From positions 1-34,011 of the IMG/VR virus record IMGVR_UViG_3300048833_000701: a DNA stretch of 34,011 nucleotides; one strand, written 5' to 3'. This document shows positions 1 through 7,761 of this stretch, piece by piece; positions within the stretch are counted from its first letter, which is position 1; each line of letters starts with the position of its first letter. Source of the DNA: a virus. The position numbers were made by a program, and so were the translations under genes. Under the pieces are notes generated by a model that was not told the DNA's origin, ran no database searches, and worked only from the letters and a program-made list of their open reading frames with translations.

Positions 1-1476
1 CTGCAGCACGCCGGATGCCACCCGCTGCGCCCATCCCGGCGTGTTGAACTCCTCCTGATATCGGTGCAGCGTGCCCATCCGCTGCGCCATCTCCTCGGCC
101 AGCAGGCCGGATCGCACGGCCACCCGCCGTTCATCGCCCTTCAGGCGGGGCGCCATCCAGGCGATGTAATCGCCCAGCGTTTTCGCTGCCGGCAGCCCGT
201 TGAAGCTGCGCGTGGTCATCTGGAACCCGACGTCGGTGATGGCCGTGATGGCGGCCCCGCCCAGCTTGGCGGCTGTCTGCAGGGCTCGCGCGGCGCTGAA
301 ACCCCGCGCCACCTGTCCGTTCACCGGCCGGTTCAGCTCGCCGTTGAACAGGCCCCACATGGTGCGAACCTGATATTTCGCGGCCTCGGCCTTGCTCTCC
401 ACCGTCAGCACGCGGCCCTTGCTGATCGCATCGGTGGCGGCCGCCTTGTCCAGCATGTTTTCCAGCCAGCGCACGGTGGCGGCCGGGTCCGGCCCCAGCA
501 CCTCCATGGCGCCAATGTCGCGCGCCATCCCGTCCAGGTGGCCCATCATCACGTCGAACAGGGCCGAAGGGTCGCCGGCGGTATCGCCAGCGCCGAAGCG
601 CGCCTGATATTCCAGCCACTGGTCGGCGGTCCTGAACACCAGGAAACGGCTGTCCGCATGCCGGTTCGCCAGGCTGCCGCTGCCGCGCGAACCCAGTGTG
701 CGGTCATCCCATCCGCTGGTGATGATGCCATCATAAACGTCGCGCAGCGCGCGGGTCAGCTGCGCCCCGGTGAAGGCCTGCCCGGTGCTGCTGTTCACCA
801 TGCGGTTCAGGTCCAGCATGGGGGTGATGAAGGCGCGCCACTCAGTGAAGCTCGCCGCCTTCACCTTCACCGCGTCGTGGATCTGCGGCATCCCCCAGTT
901 GGTCAGCCGCCCGATATCGCCGCCGGCCGCATTGAACCGCTTGCGCAGATACTCGGCCGCCTCGCCCCAGGCGCGCGCCAGCTGCTGGGCGCTGGCGTCG
1001 CCGGTCGATTGCCCGAACGCCTCGCGCACCACGTTCAGGAAGCGGGCTGGCTCGCGGATGCTTCCAGTCAGGGTGCGGTCGAAGGTTTCCAGCAGCTCGG
1101 CCATCATCCCCTGCGCCTTGCCCAGGATCACCTTCCGGCGGCTTTCGATGTCCCACATGCCCGGCGCCCGCTCGTCGAAGTCGAACAGCGCCGGCACTGC
1201 GATATCCAGTTCCACGCCATCGTTACCCAGCCGCTGCAGGTCGCCGGCGATGGATTTTCGCGTCTGGTATCGCAGGCCCGCCAGCCTCTGCCGCCGCAGG
1301 ATCTGCGCCCGCATGGCCTGCATCGTCTGGTTGGTGGCGGCCGCCGCCGCCGCAGCGGCGGACATGCTCTGCCGCAGGTTGGTTTGCAGCTCGTCAAAGG
1401 TGTCCAGATACAGCTGCGCCTGGGCGGCCGTGATGCTGCCCTGCTGCCGCAGGTTCAGGATGCAGGCATGGATCAT
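1..1476 (-). CDS. Large internal virion / ejection-type protein, partial (C-terminus off the left edge)
   Basis: The frame is open for 492 codons from an ATG at 1476 to the window edge, so only the N-terminal part is present. The start overlaps the stop of the upstream gene as ATGA, like most neighbours in this operon. The protein is mostly helical by composition, with an Ala-rich stretch near residues 35-42, and shows no catalytic motif I recognise. In podoviruses of this layout, the long genes after tail tubular proteins A/B and the gp13/gp14-like proteins encode internal core proteins ejected with the DNA (T7 gp15/gp16 role). I assign that role by position only. The full length is unknown, so a C-terminal enzyme domain, such as a lytic transglycosylase, could lie outside the window. 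Confidence 0.75.
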   Translation of the reverse strand, partial: MIHACILNLRQQGSITAAQAQLYLDTFDELQTNLRQSMSAAAAAAAATNQTMQAMRAQILRRQRLAGLRYQTRKSIAGDLQRLGNDGVELDIAVPALFDFDERAPGMWDIESRRKVILGKAQGMMAELLETFDRTLTGSIREPARFLNVVREAFGQSTGDASAQQLARAWGEAAEYLRKRFNAAGGDIGRLTNWGMPQIHDAVKVKAASFTEWRAFITPMLDLNRMVNSSTGQAFTGAQLTRALRDVYDGIITSGWDDRTLGSRGSGSLANRHADSRFLVFRTADQWLEYQARFGAGDTAGDPSALFDVMMGHLDGMARDIGAMEVLGPDPAATVRWLENMLDKAAATDAISKGRVLTVESKAEAAKYQVRTMWGLFNGELNRPVNGQVARGFSAARALQTAAKLGGAAITAITDVGFQMTTRSFNGLPAAKTLGDYIAWMAPRLKGDERRVAVRSGLLAEEMAQRMGTLHRYQEEFNTPGWAQRVASGVLQ

Positions 1477-4400
1477 TTCAGGCAGCCCTTCACTGCGTCG
1501 AAGGCTGCAACGTCCGCGTCTATCGCGCCCAGCTCGGCGCGCGGGTCCACCTCGTCCCCGTCGAACAGGGCGAACAGCCCGCCCGGTTCCTCAGGCTCAG
1601 CACCCGCGTCCAGATCGGCGCGCATGTCATGGGTCAGGTGCTCGGCCTGGCTGGCCGCACCGGCCCCCAGCGGATCGTCAAAATCGTCCACCACGCGGTT
1701 GCCCAGCGCGTCGCTGGCCAATTTGCCTTCCGGCCCGTCCAGCCCTATATTCGGTTCGAAAGGATCGCCGATGTCGGTCGAACTGCTCGAATTGGAACTC
1801 CGGCCCTGCGCGCTGGTCGATGGCGTGGGGTTCGTCTGGTCTGAAGGCCGCTGGAAAGCCCCTTCTGACGCATTCTCGTCCAAGGTCGAATGGGAAGGCG
1901 CTTCCATGTCAGAGGCGGATTTCCGTAAGGAATTCCCCGAGGCGGACTTGGACAAGCTGCCGAAATCCTCAAAGGGGGAACCGGCCCGCGCGGCTGCGTA
2001 ACCGGCCTTGCTTTCCGCCAGCGCGGCGGCCGCTTCCGGCGAACCGCGATTGGCCAGCTCAATATTGTAAAGCTCCGTTCCACGGCCGGATTTGAAATCA
2101 TAGACGCCCTGCGGAATGATCTGAACCTCGGCGGCGCCGCCGTTCTCAAAGCGTAGCACCAGCTTCCGGTCCAGATATCCACTGGCTCGGTTCTCCACCC
2201 ATCCTTTGTCGAACAGCGCATTCTGGCGTCGCAGCCGGGCAATGATCGCGTCGGCCTCTTCCGCCGTCCGCACGGTAAATGCAGCCCGCGCCAGATCCAT
2301 CAGCTGGCCCGGCTCGGCATAGCCCTCCTTCTCGACCTTCTCGATGATCCGCGCGCGAGCTTTCGGCTTCGCTTCCACCCCCTTCACGCCCAGATCGCGG
2401 GCAATCGCCCGCACCTGATCGTTCAGCGCTACCTGATTGGCGGCTGCCATCCGCTCCAGCTCGTCCAGCGATTTGCCCAGCTGGCCCGCCTCGGCCTCTG
2501 CGCGCGTGATGGTCGGCTTCAGCTCTCCGGCGTCGCCTCCTTCTGCGCCGCCAGCACGCGCGCCGCCTTCCGCTGCAGCACCAGCGCCTGTGCCGCCTGC
2601 GCGTCCCGCACCCCCTGCATCATCTCCGCCAGCGCCTCGTCCGGTGACAAGCTCGTTAACAAGGTCGGGTTGCGCCCGAAGCTCTCCAAGGAAGTCTCTT
2701 GCGGCGGCATCAGCCCTTTTTCCTTCGCTCATGGCGACGGCCGCGCGCGATAGCGCGGCATTCACCGGGTTGTCCGTCACGCGCGCCAGGCGCTCGATCA
2801 CGTCGGCCAGCTGGGCGTTCTGTGCGGCCACGGCGGCGGCGCGGCCCCTGTCGATCCGGGCGCCGGCTTCGGCCAGCGTGTCGGCATTGTCGGCCGCTGA
2901 AACCAGCGCGCGCTTCGCATCGCGCACAATTTTCAGCGTGCGCTCCAGAATGCGCGCCCGCTCGGCGTAAAGGCTGCGCGTCACCTCCATCACGCCGAAC
3001 ATGTCGTGCTGATGCTCACGGCTGCGCGGGGCCGCCAGCATGTCGCGCAGCATCAGTTCGCGCTGGCCTTCGCTGGAAACGTCGGCGGTGCGCAGCGCCT
3101 GGATCATCTGCGCGTGCAGTTCCGGCGTCTCCGGCGCCACCTTGCCCACGATCGCGCCGATGATCATGGTCTCATCGTCGCCATTAATCACAAGTCCGAA
3201 GGCGTCATCCGAAAGGCGGGAAAGCCCGATGGCCTGCTGTCCGAAGGCGCTGGCCCGGTTGAAACCGCGCAGATGCTCGCTGTCCAGCCCGGCAAGGCGG
3301 ATGATCCGCGCCGCGTCCAGCGGGGTGCCGGTGCCGGCAAGGATGTTCGCGCCGGCGGCCCGCATCATCGCCTGCCTCGCGCTCACGCCGTCCGCTTCGC
3401 GATACACGTGCGCCAGCAGGCCGATGTCATCATAGCGCCCCTCGCCGATCAGCCGGCGCGCCAGCCCGCTGCGCTGGTGCCCGTCCGCCACGAACAGGGT
3501 GCCGTCGGCGCGCTCCCACACCATGATGGCGCCGGCGGCATCGGCGTTCCATTCCGTCACCCCGCGCAGCTTGTCCGTCACGCCCTGTCCGTCGCCGCCG
3601 GCCTTGTATTGGAACGTCTCCGGGTCCGTCTGCAGCACTTTCGCGGAAAGGATGCGGTAGTTCCCCGGCAGTTGCGCGTCGATCGCGGCCGGTTCGGGCG
3701 CAAGGGAAACCTCCGGCTGCGGCAGCGGTTCACCATGCAGCAGGGCATCTTCCGTCTCGTGAAGGCGGCTCAGATGCACTCCGTCTGCAACGGAGCCTGG
3801 CTGATATGGCGATGCGTCCAGGTCTTCGGCCTGCCGCCGCAGCACTTTCACCGCCGCCATCTCGTCAGGCGTCAGTTCAACACCCCGCGATTGCGGCAGG
3901 GCCTCCAGCTCTCGCGCCAGCTGCCGCGCCGTATAGCGTTCAATGCCCTTGTCCGCCGCAAGGCCCAGGCCGGCCGCGCCTGCGCCGAATGCGCCCCCCA
4001 CAACAGCCGAAAGCCCAAGGTCCAGGGCGGCATCGCCGATGTCATATTCGCGGCCAAGCTCTTCGGCGTTCTCGGCCTTGAAGGCCAGCGCCGGCACGGT
4101 CGCGGCCGTGTTCAGCGTCGCTTCGCGCAGTGCGGTGATGCCGATCCGCCTGGCGATCCCGCCGGTTACAGGCCCGCCGAACGGCAGTGTCAGGCCCGTG
4201 GTGATCCACGTCACCGGGTCGCGCAGCGTGCTGTCCGCCGCGCCCAGGAAGCCGCCGACCGCGCCGCCGATGCCACTGCTGCGCGCCAGCACGGCCTCGG
4301 CGTCGCCCAGGTCATGCTTGCGCCTGGCCAGCACCGCAGCCTCGAATGCCTCCCGGTCAGGCAGGTCTTTCAGGAATTCGGGGTCGCGCTCGCGCTCGGC

Positions 4401-4706
4401 CGCCACTTCCTGCCAGATGCGATCGGCGACAACCTGCCGGTCCCGCGCGAAGTTGCGCGGCGTGATGGCGATGCGGCGGCCATATCCTGTCTGGATCGCG
4501 GTTCGCCCGCGCTGGCGCAGCGCGTCCACAACGGGCTGAGCCAGTTGCTGGGCATACAGGTCATAGCTGTCCGAACGGTCCAGCACATTGCCGGCCTGCA
4601 GGGCGGCGCCCCAAGTCTCACTGAACGTCGCCGGCGGCATGGTTCCACCGGGCGCGATCAGCCGCCCAAGGTCCGGTGTGCGGAAGGCGTCAAGCGGCCC
4701 GCTCAT
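1473..4706 (-). CDS. Large polyvalent virion protein with ParB-like and RelA/SpoT-like regions (1077 aa)
   Basis: I place the start at 4706: this ATG overlaps the preceding stop as ATGA, whereas an upstream in-frame start (4985) would overlap the preceding gene by 280 bases. Residues 143-250 hold two Gly/Ala-rich hydrophobic stretches that could be membrane-active. Residues about 350-470 resemble a ParB/sulfiredoxin-like domain, with VADGHQR at 406-412. A Gly/Ala-rich linker precedes residue 730. Residues about 796-890 have the spacing of a RelA/SpoT-type nucleotidyltransferase fold: an MDLARAAF strand, GYLDRKL (843-849), EVQI (860-863) and GTELYN. The tail is Ser- and Asp-rich. Position among ejection proteins suggests it is packaged and delivered into the host. 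The fold calls are read by eye, and activity is unproven. Confidence 0.8.
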   Translation of the reverse strand: MSGPLDAFRTPDLGRLIAPGGTMPPATFSETWGAALQAGNVLDRSDSYDLYAQQLAQPVVDALRQRGRTAIQTGYGRRIAITPRNFARDRQVVADRIWQEVAAERERDPEFLKDLPDREAFEAAVLARRKHDLGDAEAVLARSSGIGGAVGGFLGAADSTLRDPVTWITTGLTLPFGGPVTGGIARRIGITALREATLNTAATVPALAFKAENAEELGREYDIGDAALDLGLSAVVGGAFGAGAAGLGLAADKGIERYTARQLARELEALPQSRGVELTPDEMAAVKVLRRQAEDLDASPYQPGSVADGVHLSRLHETEDALLHGEPLPQPEVSLAPEPAAIDAQLPGNYRILSAKVLQTDPETFQYKAGGDGQGVTDKLRGVTEWNADAAGAIMVWERADGTLFVADGHQRSGLARRLIGEGRYDDIGLLAHVYREADGVSARQAMMRAAGANILAGTGTPLDAARIIRLAGLDSEHLRGFNRASAFGQQAIGLSRLSDDAFGLVINGDDETMIIGAIVGKVAPETPELHAQMIQALRTADVSSEGQRELMLRDMLAAPRSREHQHDMFGVMEVTRSLYAERARILERTLKIVRDAKRALVSAADNADTLAEAGARIDRGRAAAVAAQNAQLADVIERLARVTDNPVNAALSRAAVAMSEGKRADAAARDFLGELRAQPDLVNELVTGRGAGGDDAGGAGRAGGTGAGAAAEGGARAGGAEGGDAGELKPTITRAEAEAGQLGKSLDELERMAAANQVALNDQVRAIARDLGVKGVEAKPKARARIIEKVEKEGYAEPGQLMDLARAAFTVRTAEEADAIIARLRRQNALFDKGWVENRASGYLDRKLVLRFENGGAAEVQIIPQGVYDFKSGRGTELYNIELANRGSPEAAAALAESKAGYAAARAGSPFEDFGSLSKSASGNSLRKSASDMEAPSHSTLDENASEGAFQRPSDQTNPTPSTSAQGRSSNSSSSTDIGDPFEPNIGLDGPEGKLASDALGNRVVDDFDDPLGAGAASQAEHLTHDMRADLDAGAEPEEPGGLFALFDGDEVDPRAELGAIDADVAAFDAVKGCLK

Positions 4707-6763
4707 GGCTCGGCGGCTTTCTGCCCCACGCGCAGCGCGAACAGCTGCCCGTCCGGCCGCCGCAGCGGGTTGGTGGCACCAGGCAGCACCACATAATAGT
4801 GGCCGTCCCCGGCGGGGTATAGCCGCCCGCGCTTGACGGCCTCGGCGCTGATGTCCTGCCCACGCTCCCCCACTGGCCGCAGGCCTGCCACGCTGCGCAG
4901 TTGCCCGTCCGTCAGGTTCATCAGCGTCCTGTCGAACTGTTCCTGCGAAACCCCGCTGGGCAGGGGCAGCGGGGCGCCGGCCCATTCGCCAAGTCCGCCG
5001 CGCTTCACCCCATCCGCGCCCACGATGCCGCCGAACGCCATGTCGGTGCCGGCGTCGAACGCCTGGTGCCGCCAGTCTGTCCCGCCGTCTCGGCCCCAGC
5101 GCGCGGCATAGATGTTGGTGGCTGCGGCCTTCGCGGCCTGCCCTGCCGCCGGCCAGAAGCGGAACATGTCACCCACCAATCCAGCCCAGCGCTCGTCCAC
5201 CTTGTCTTTCGGCGCCAGCTTCGGCGTGGATCTCAGATAGTCCGCGCCGTTGAACAGGTCCTGTGCCGCAGCAAACCGCCCCTGCGATGAAAGGCCGATT
5301 GCCCAGCCCGCCAGCTGGTCTTTCTTCGCCACCTGCGCAGCCGCTGCCGTCGCATCCCGGCCAAACAGGGAAAGGGTGCGGGCCGCCTGCATCTTCTGCT
5401 GTGCAGATCCGGTGGCAAAGGTCTCGGCAAAGGCATCCACTTCGGTGGAACGCAGCGGCTGCACTGGCGCACGATAGGTGCGCGCCGCATTGCGGGCGAT
5501 GTCACCGCGCTGGCGGAAACTATCCGGGTTCGCCGGGTCCAGGTCAGGAATGGAGGTTCCCTGTTGCGCTGCCCATCCAAGGAGGTCCGTGCGCGTGACA
5601 TCGTGCTGCCTGGCGCGCAGCGTGCGCAGCTGGTCGCGCGCGGCGATCATGGTCGGGTCGGCACTTGCCCCGGCCTTCGCGATCTCGGTTGAAAGCTGCT
5701 GCTCGGCCCGCTGCAGCTCAACCGGGCTCATCCGCCCATATTGCGTGTTCACCGCGTTGCGCGTGCCGATGGTCGCGGCTGTCAGTGCAGCGCCGGGGTT
5801 CCCCTGTCGCGCATAGACAGAGGCCGCCCGGCGCATCACATCCATGGGAATTGGCACGCCCTCGCGGGAAGCTGCTACGATCCCATCCGCCCAGTCCTTG
5901 TCTGCTGCCCGCTGTGCGCGCGCCGCTTCCCGCGCGGCTGCCTCGGCTGCCCGCGCTTCCGCTCGCCGCTGCGCTTGCTCGGCCCGCACCTGCGCCTCGC
6001 GTCCCCGGATTTCACCGTCAGCCCGGTTGCGCAGCGTGGCAATCGCATCAGGGTTCAGCAGCGCGTTCAGGCTGCCGCCGTCGATCTCGCCGCGCAGGGC
6101 ATAGGGGTCGCGCTCCGCCAGCCCTTGCGCATAGCTTTCCGCGAACTGCGCCCTGTTCTCGGCCTTCAGCTTCGCCTTCACGTCGGCAGGCAGGGCCAGC
6201 CCATCCACCAGCTGCTCATGCTGCGCCACGGTGGTGTCTAGCTGCCGGCGGTCGGGCGCGGTGAACAAGCCGTTCGCTGCCACATCGCGCGCCATCGAAT
6301 AATCGCCCGCCGTCTTCGCCGCGCGCAGCCCGGCGGCCCATCCGGCCTCGCGTACGTCCACGTCGCCGCGCAGGCTCGTCAGCCGCAGCTCGGCCCATTG
6401 CCGCGCGCGTGGGTTGGATATCGCCCCCAGTACTTCGCCGCTGCGCTCGTCCAGATAGGTCAGCACAGCTTCGGCATGGCCACTGCCATCGGCTCCGGCC
6501 GACTCGCGTGCTGCCAGCGCCCGCTTGTTGATGTCCGCCTGCGCCCGTTCCACGGCCAGCGCGGCTTCCGTCATCGCTGAATTGTCGGCAGCTTCCTGCG
6601 CCTCCCGTTCGGCCCGCATCTCGCGTTGCCGCATCTGCCCGCCTGCTCGCTCCAGAGACGCACCGAACCCGCCGCCGAACGCCTCCGCACTGGCACGCGG
6701 CAGGTCCAGCTGCGTCCCCACAGCCGCGCTCGTCTGCCGCTGATAGATGGGAATTCTGGCCAT
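4703..6763 (-). CDS. Internal virion protein, coiled-coil rich (686 aa)
   Basis: This is probably an internal core or ejection protein of the podovirus particle. The N-terminus (MARIPIYQ) is followed by long Ala/Arg/Glu/Gln-rich helices. Residues about 255-295 are almost entirely A, R, E, Q and K, which reads as a long coiled coil. No catalytic motif is recognised. The gene lies between the gp14-like gene and the two largest internal proteins, the place of T7 gp15-type genes, and is coupled to the next gene by ATGA at 4703-4706. A 109-base spacer with stem-loops separates it from the gene upstream, unlike the tight joins elsewhere. The ATG at 6763 has a purine-rich GGGTGG some bases upstream. 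Confidence 0.8.
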   Translation of the reverse strand: MARIPIYQRQTSAAVGTQLDLPRASAEAFGGGFGASLERAGGQMRQREMRAEREAQEAADNSAMTEAALAVERAQADINKRALAARESAGADGSGHAEAVLTYLDERSGEVLGAISNPRARQWAELRLTSLRGDVDVREAGWAAGLRAAKTAGDYSMARDVAANGLFTAPDRRQLDTTVAQHEQLVDGLALPADVKAKLKAENRAQFAESYAQGLAERDPYALRGEIDGGSLNALLNPDAIATLRNRADGEIRGREAQVRAEQAQRRAEARAAEAAAREAARAQRAADKDWADGIVAASREGVPIPMDVMRRAASVYARQGNPGAALTAATIGTRNAVNTQYGRMSPVELQRAEQQLSTEIAKAGASADPTMIAARDQLRTLRARQHDVTRTDLLGWAAQQGTSIPDLDPANPDSFRQRGDIARNAARTYRAPVQPLRSTEVDAFAETFATGSAQQKMQAARTLSLFGRDATAAAAQVAKKDQLAGWAIGLSSQGRFAAAQDLFNGADYLRSTPKLAPKDKVDERWAGLVGDMFRFWPAAGQAAKAAATNIYAARWGRDGGTDWRHQAFDAGTDMAFGGIVGADGVKRGGLGEWAGAPLPLPSGVSQEQFDRTLMNLTDGQLRSVAGLRPVGERGQDISAEAVKRGRLYPAGDGHYYVVLPGATNPLRRPDGQLFALRVGQKAAEP

Positions 6764-6784
6764 CAGCGCACGCCACCCATATCA

Positions 6785-6830
6785 CGGGCGAAAGCCCGCA
6801 AGCGCGACCGCGCTCCGGCGCCAGTGCGCC
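6785..6830. other. Three back-to-back stem-loops in an operon spacer
   Basis: Three perfect inverted repeats follow one another in the 109-base gap between the gp14-like gene and the 686-aa gene: CGGGC-GAAA-GCCCG (6785-6798), AGCGCG-AC-CGCGCT (6801-6814) and GGCGC-CAGT-GCGCC (6817-6830). No U-run follows on the minus strand, so they are not classical terminators. They may slow decay of the upstream mRNA or set expression of the downstream genes. The rest of the gap shows nothing else. Confidence 0.6.
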
Positions 6831-6872
6831 GATGCCAAGCCCCGGATGGGGCGCGGAGGGAGAAAACACCCA

Positions 6873-7310
6873 TCAGCTTCCGCCGCCGCCCATGAAGGCG
6901 CTGGCCGCGTCGGTTGCACTGGCCAGCAGCTGCCACCCGCCCTGCCGCTGATACAGCCGCGATTGCGCCTGCTTGGCGGCATAGGTGTTTTTCGCCTGCG
7001 TCTTCACGCGCAGGCGGTCCAGCCCGCTTTCCAGCTCGATATCGCGCATGGCGTCCAGTGCGCTGCCGGTGCCGATCTGGCCGCCGTTCGCGCCCATGGC
7101 GGCGATGGCCTCGCCGGCCGTGCGGCGGGCCGTGCTGCGGATTTCATCGTCCTGCGCCACACCCTGCCGCAAGGCCGCATTGGCCTCCGCCCGCGCCATG
7201 CGCGCATTCGCCTTGCCGGCCTGAAATCCGGCGATGCCCTGCATCAGCGCACCGCCGCCCTGCACGGCCTGCCCGGCGGTCATGCCGCTGCCGCTCGCAG
7301 CCTCAGCCAC
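6873..7310 (-). CDS. gp14-like internal core protein (145 aa)
   Basis: The pattern matches small internal core proteins of T7-like and related podoviruses: an N-terminal Gly/Ala/Gln stretch (GGALMQGIAGFQAG), helices rich in Ala/Arg/Glu, then the family-like segment GANGGQIGTGSALDAM at about residues 73-88, and a C-terminal AKQAQSRLYQRQG helix. These proteins form part of the internal core and enter the cell envelope during DNA ejection. The start at 7310 is GTG and overlaps the GNAT-like gene by 8 bases; an ATG nine codons later (7283) is the alternative. Order after the gp12- and gp13-like genes supports the call. Confidence 0.82.
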   Translation of the reverse strand: MAEAASGSGMTAGQAVQGGGALMQGIAGFQAGKANARMARAEANAALRQGVAQDDEIRSTARRTAGEAIAAMGANGGQIGTGSALDAMRDIELESGLDRLRVKTQAKNTYAAKQAQSRLYQRQGGWQLLASATDAASAFMGGGGS

Positions 7311-7761
7311 GGTTCACCACCCTTTCATACAGCCAGAAATCCTCGCCCTCCGGCCCGGCCGCGCGCACCAGGAACGCGCGCGTCAGCCCCACCAGCCCGG
7401 CCCATCGGGCGCCCGCCGGATGGTCGGCGCGGATAAGGGCTTCGACGCGCGCATACCCGGCGCCGGCCATGTGGCGGCGAACGCCGCGCGTCAGCGAAAG
7501 ATGGTGTCGGCCGATCCGGCCCAGCAGCGCCCAGGCCACGGCATAGCGCGCATGGATCAGCTTGAAGCCCAGCACCGCCAGCGGCCACCCGGCCATGTCG
7601 GTCACGGTCCAGCAGGGGCCGGCTTCCACCAGCTCCTGGCCATAGGCTTCGTCCAGCTTGGCGTCGTCGCCCATCCACTGGCGCTGCGATGTCTGCAGCG
7701 CCAGCAGCGGCAGGTCCGCCGGCTTGAAGGGAAGGGCCCGTACGGATCCGCTCTCGATCAA
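7303..7761 (-). CDS. GNAT-fold internal virion protein, gp13-like (152 aa)
   Basis: The protein has the layout of a GNAT domain: an N-terminal strand and helix (ALPFKPADLPLLA), a central WTVTDMAGWPLAVLGFKLI beta hairpin, and a C-terminal helix and strand (RVEALIRADHPAGARWAGLVGL) resembling the acyl-CoA-binding end of the fold. T7 gp13 and its relatives, encoded between the tail tube and core genes, often score as GNAT acetyltransferases although enzyme activity is doubtful. The start overlaps the tail tubular B stop as ATGA, and the 3' end overlaps the next gene by 8 bases. Confidence 0.72.
   Translation of the reverse strand: MIESGSVRALPFKPADLPLLALQTSQRQWMGDDAKLDEAYGQELVEAGPCWTVTDMAGWPLAVLGFKLIHARYAVAWALLGRIGRHHLSLTRGVRRHMAGAGYARVEALIRADHPAGARWAGLVGLTRAFLVRAAGPEGEDFWLYERVVNRG

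Noticed and set aside
1-6. PstI site CTGCAG at the left edge as a biological boundary
   Set aside because: The open frame continues through it; no repeat or att-like sequence is present.
64-2001. 645-codon plus-strand open frame
   Set aside because: It lies opposite the left-edge and 1077-aa virion genes, which have coherent domain content; the plus frame is His/Arg/Gln-rich without motifs, a typical GC-rich antisense shadow.
3006-4796. 596-codon plus-strand open frame
   Set aside because: Antisense to the ParB-like region of the 1077-aa gene; no fold or ribosome site.
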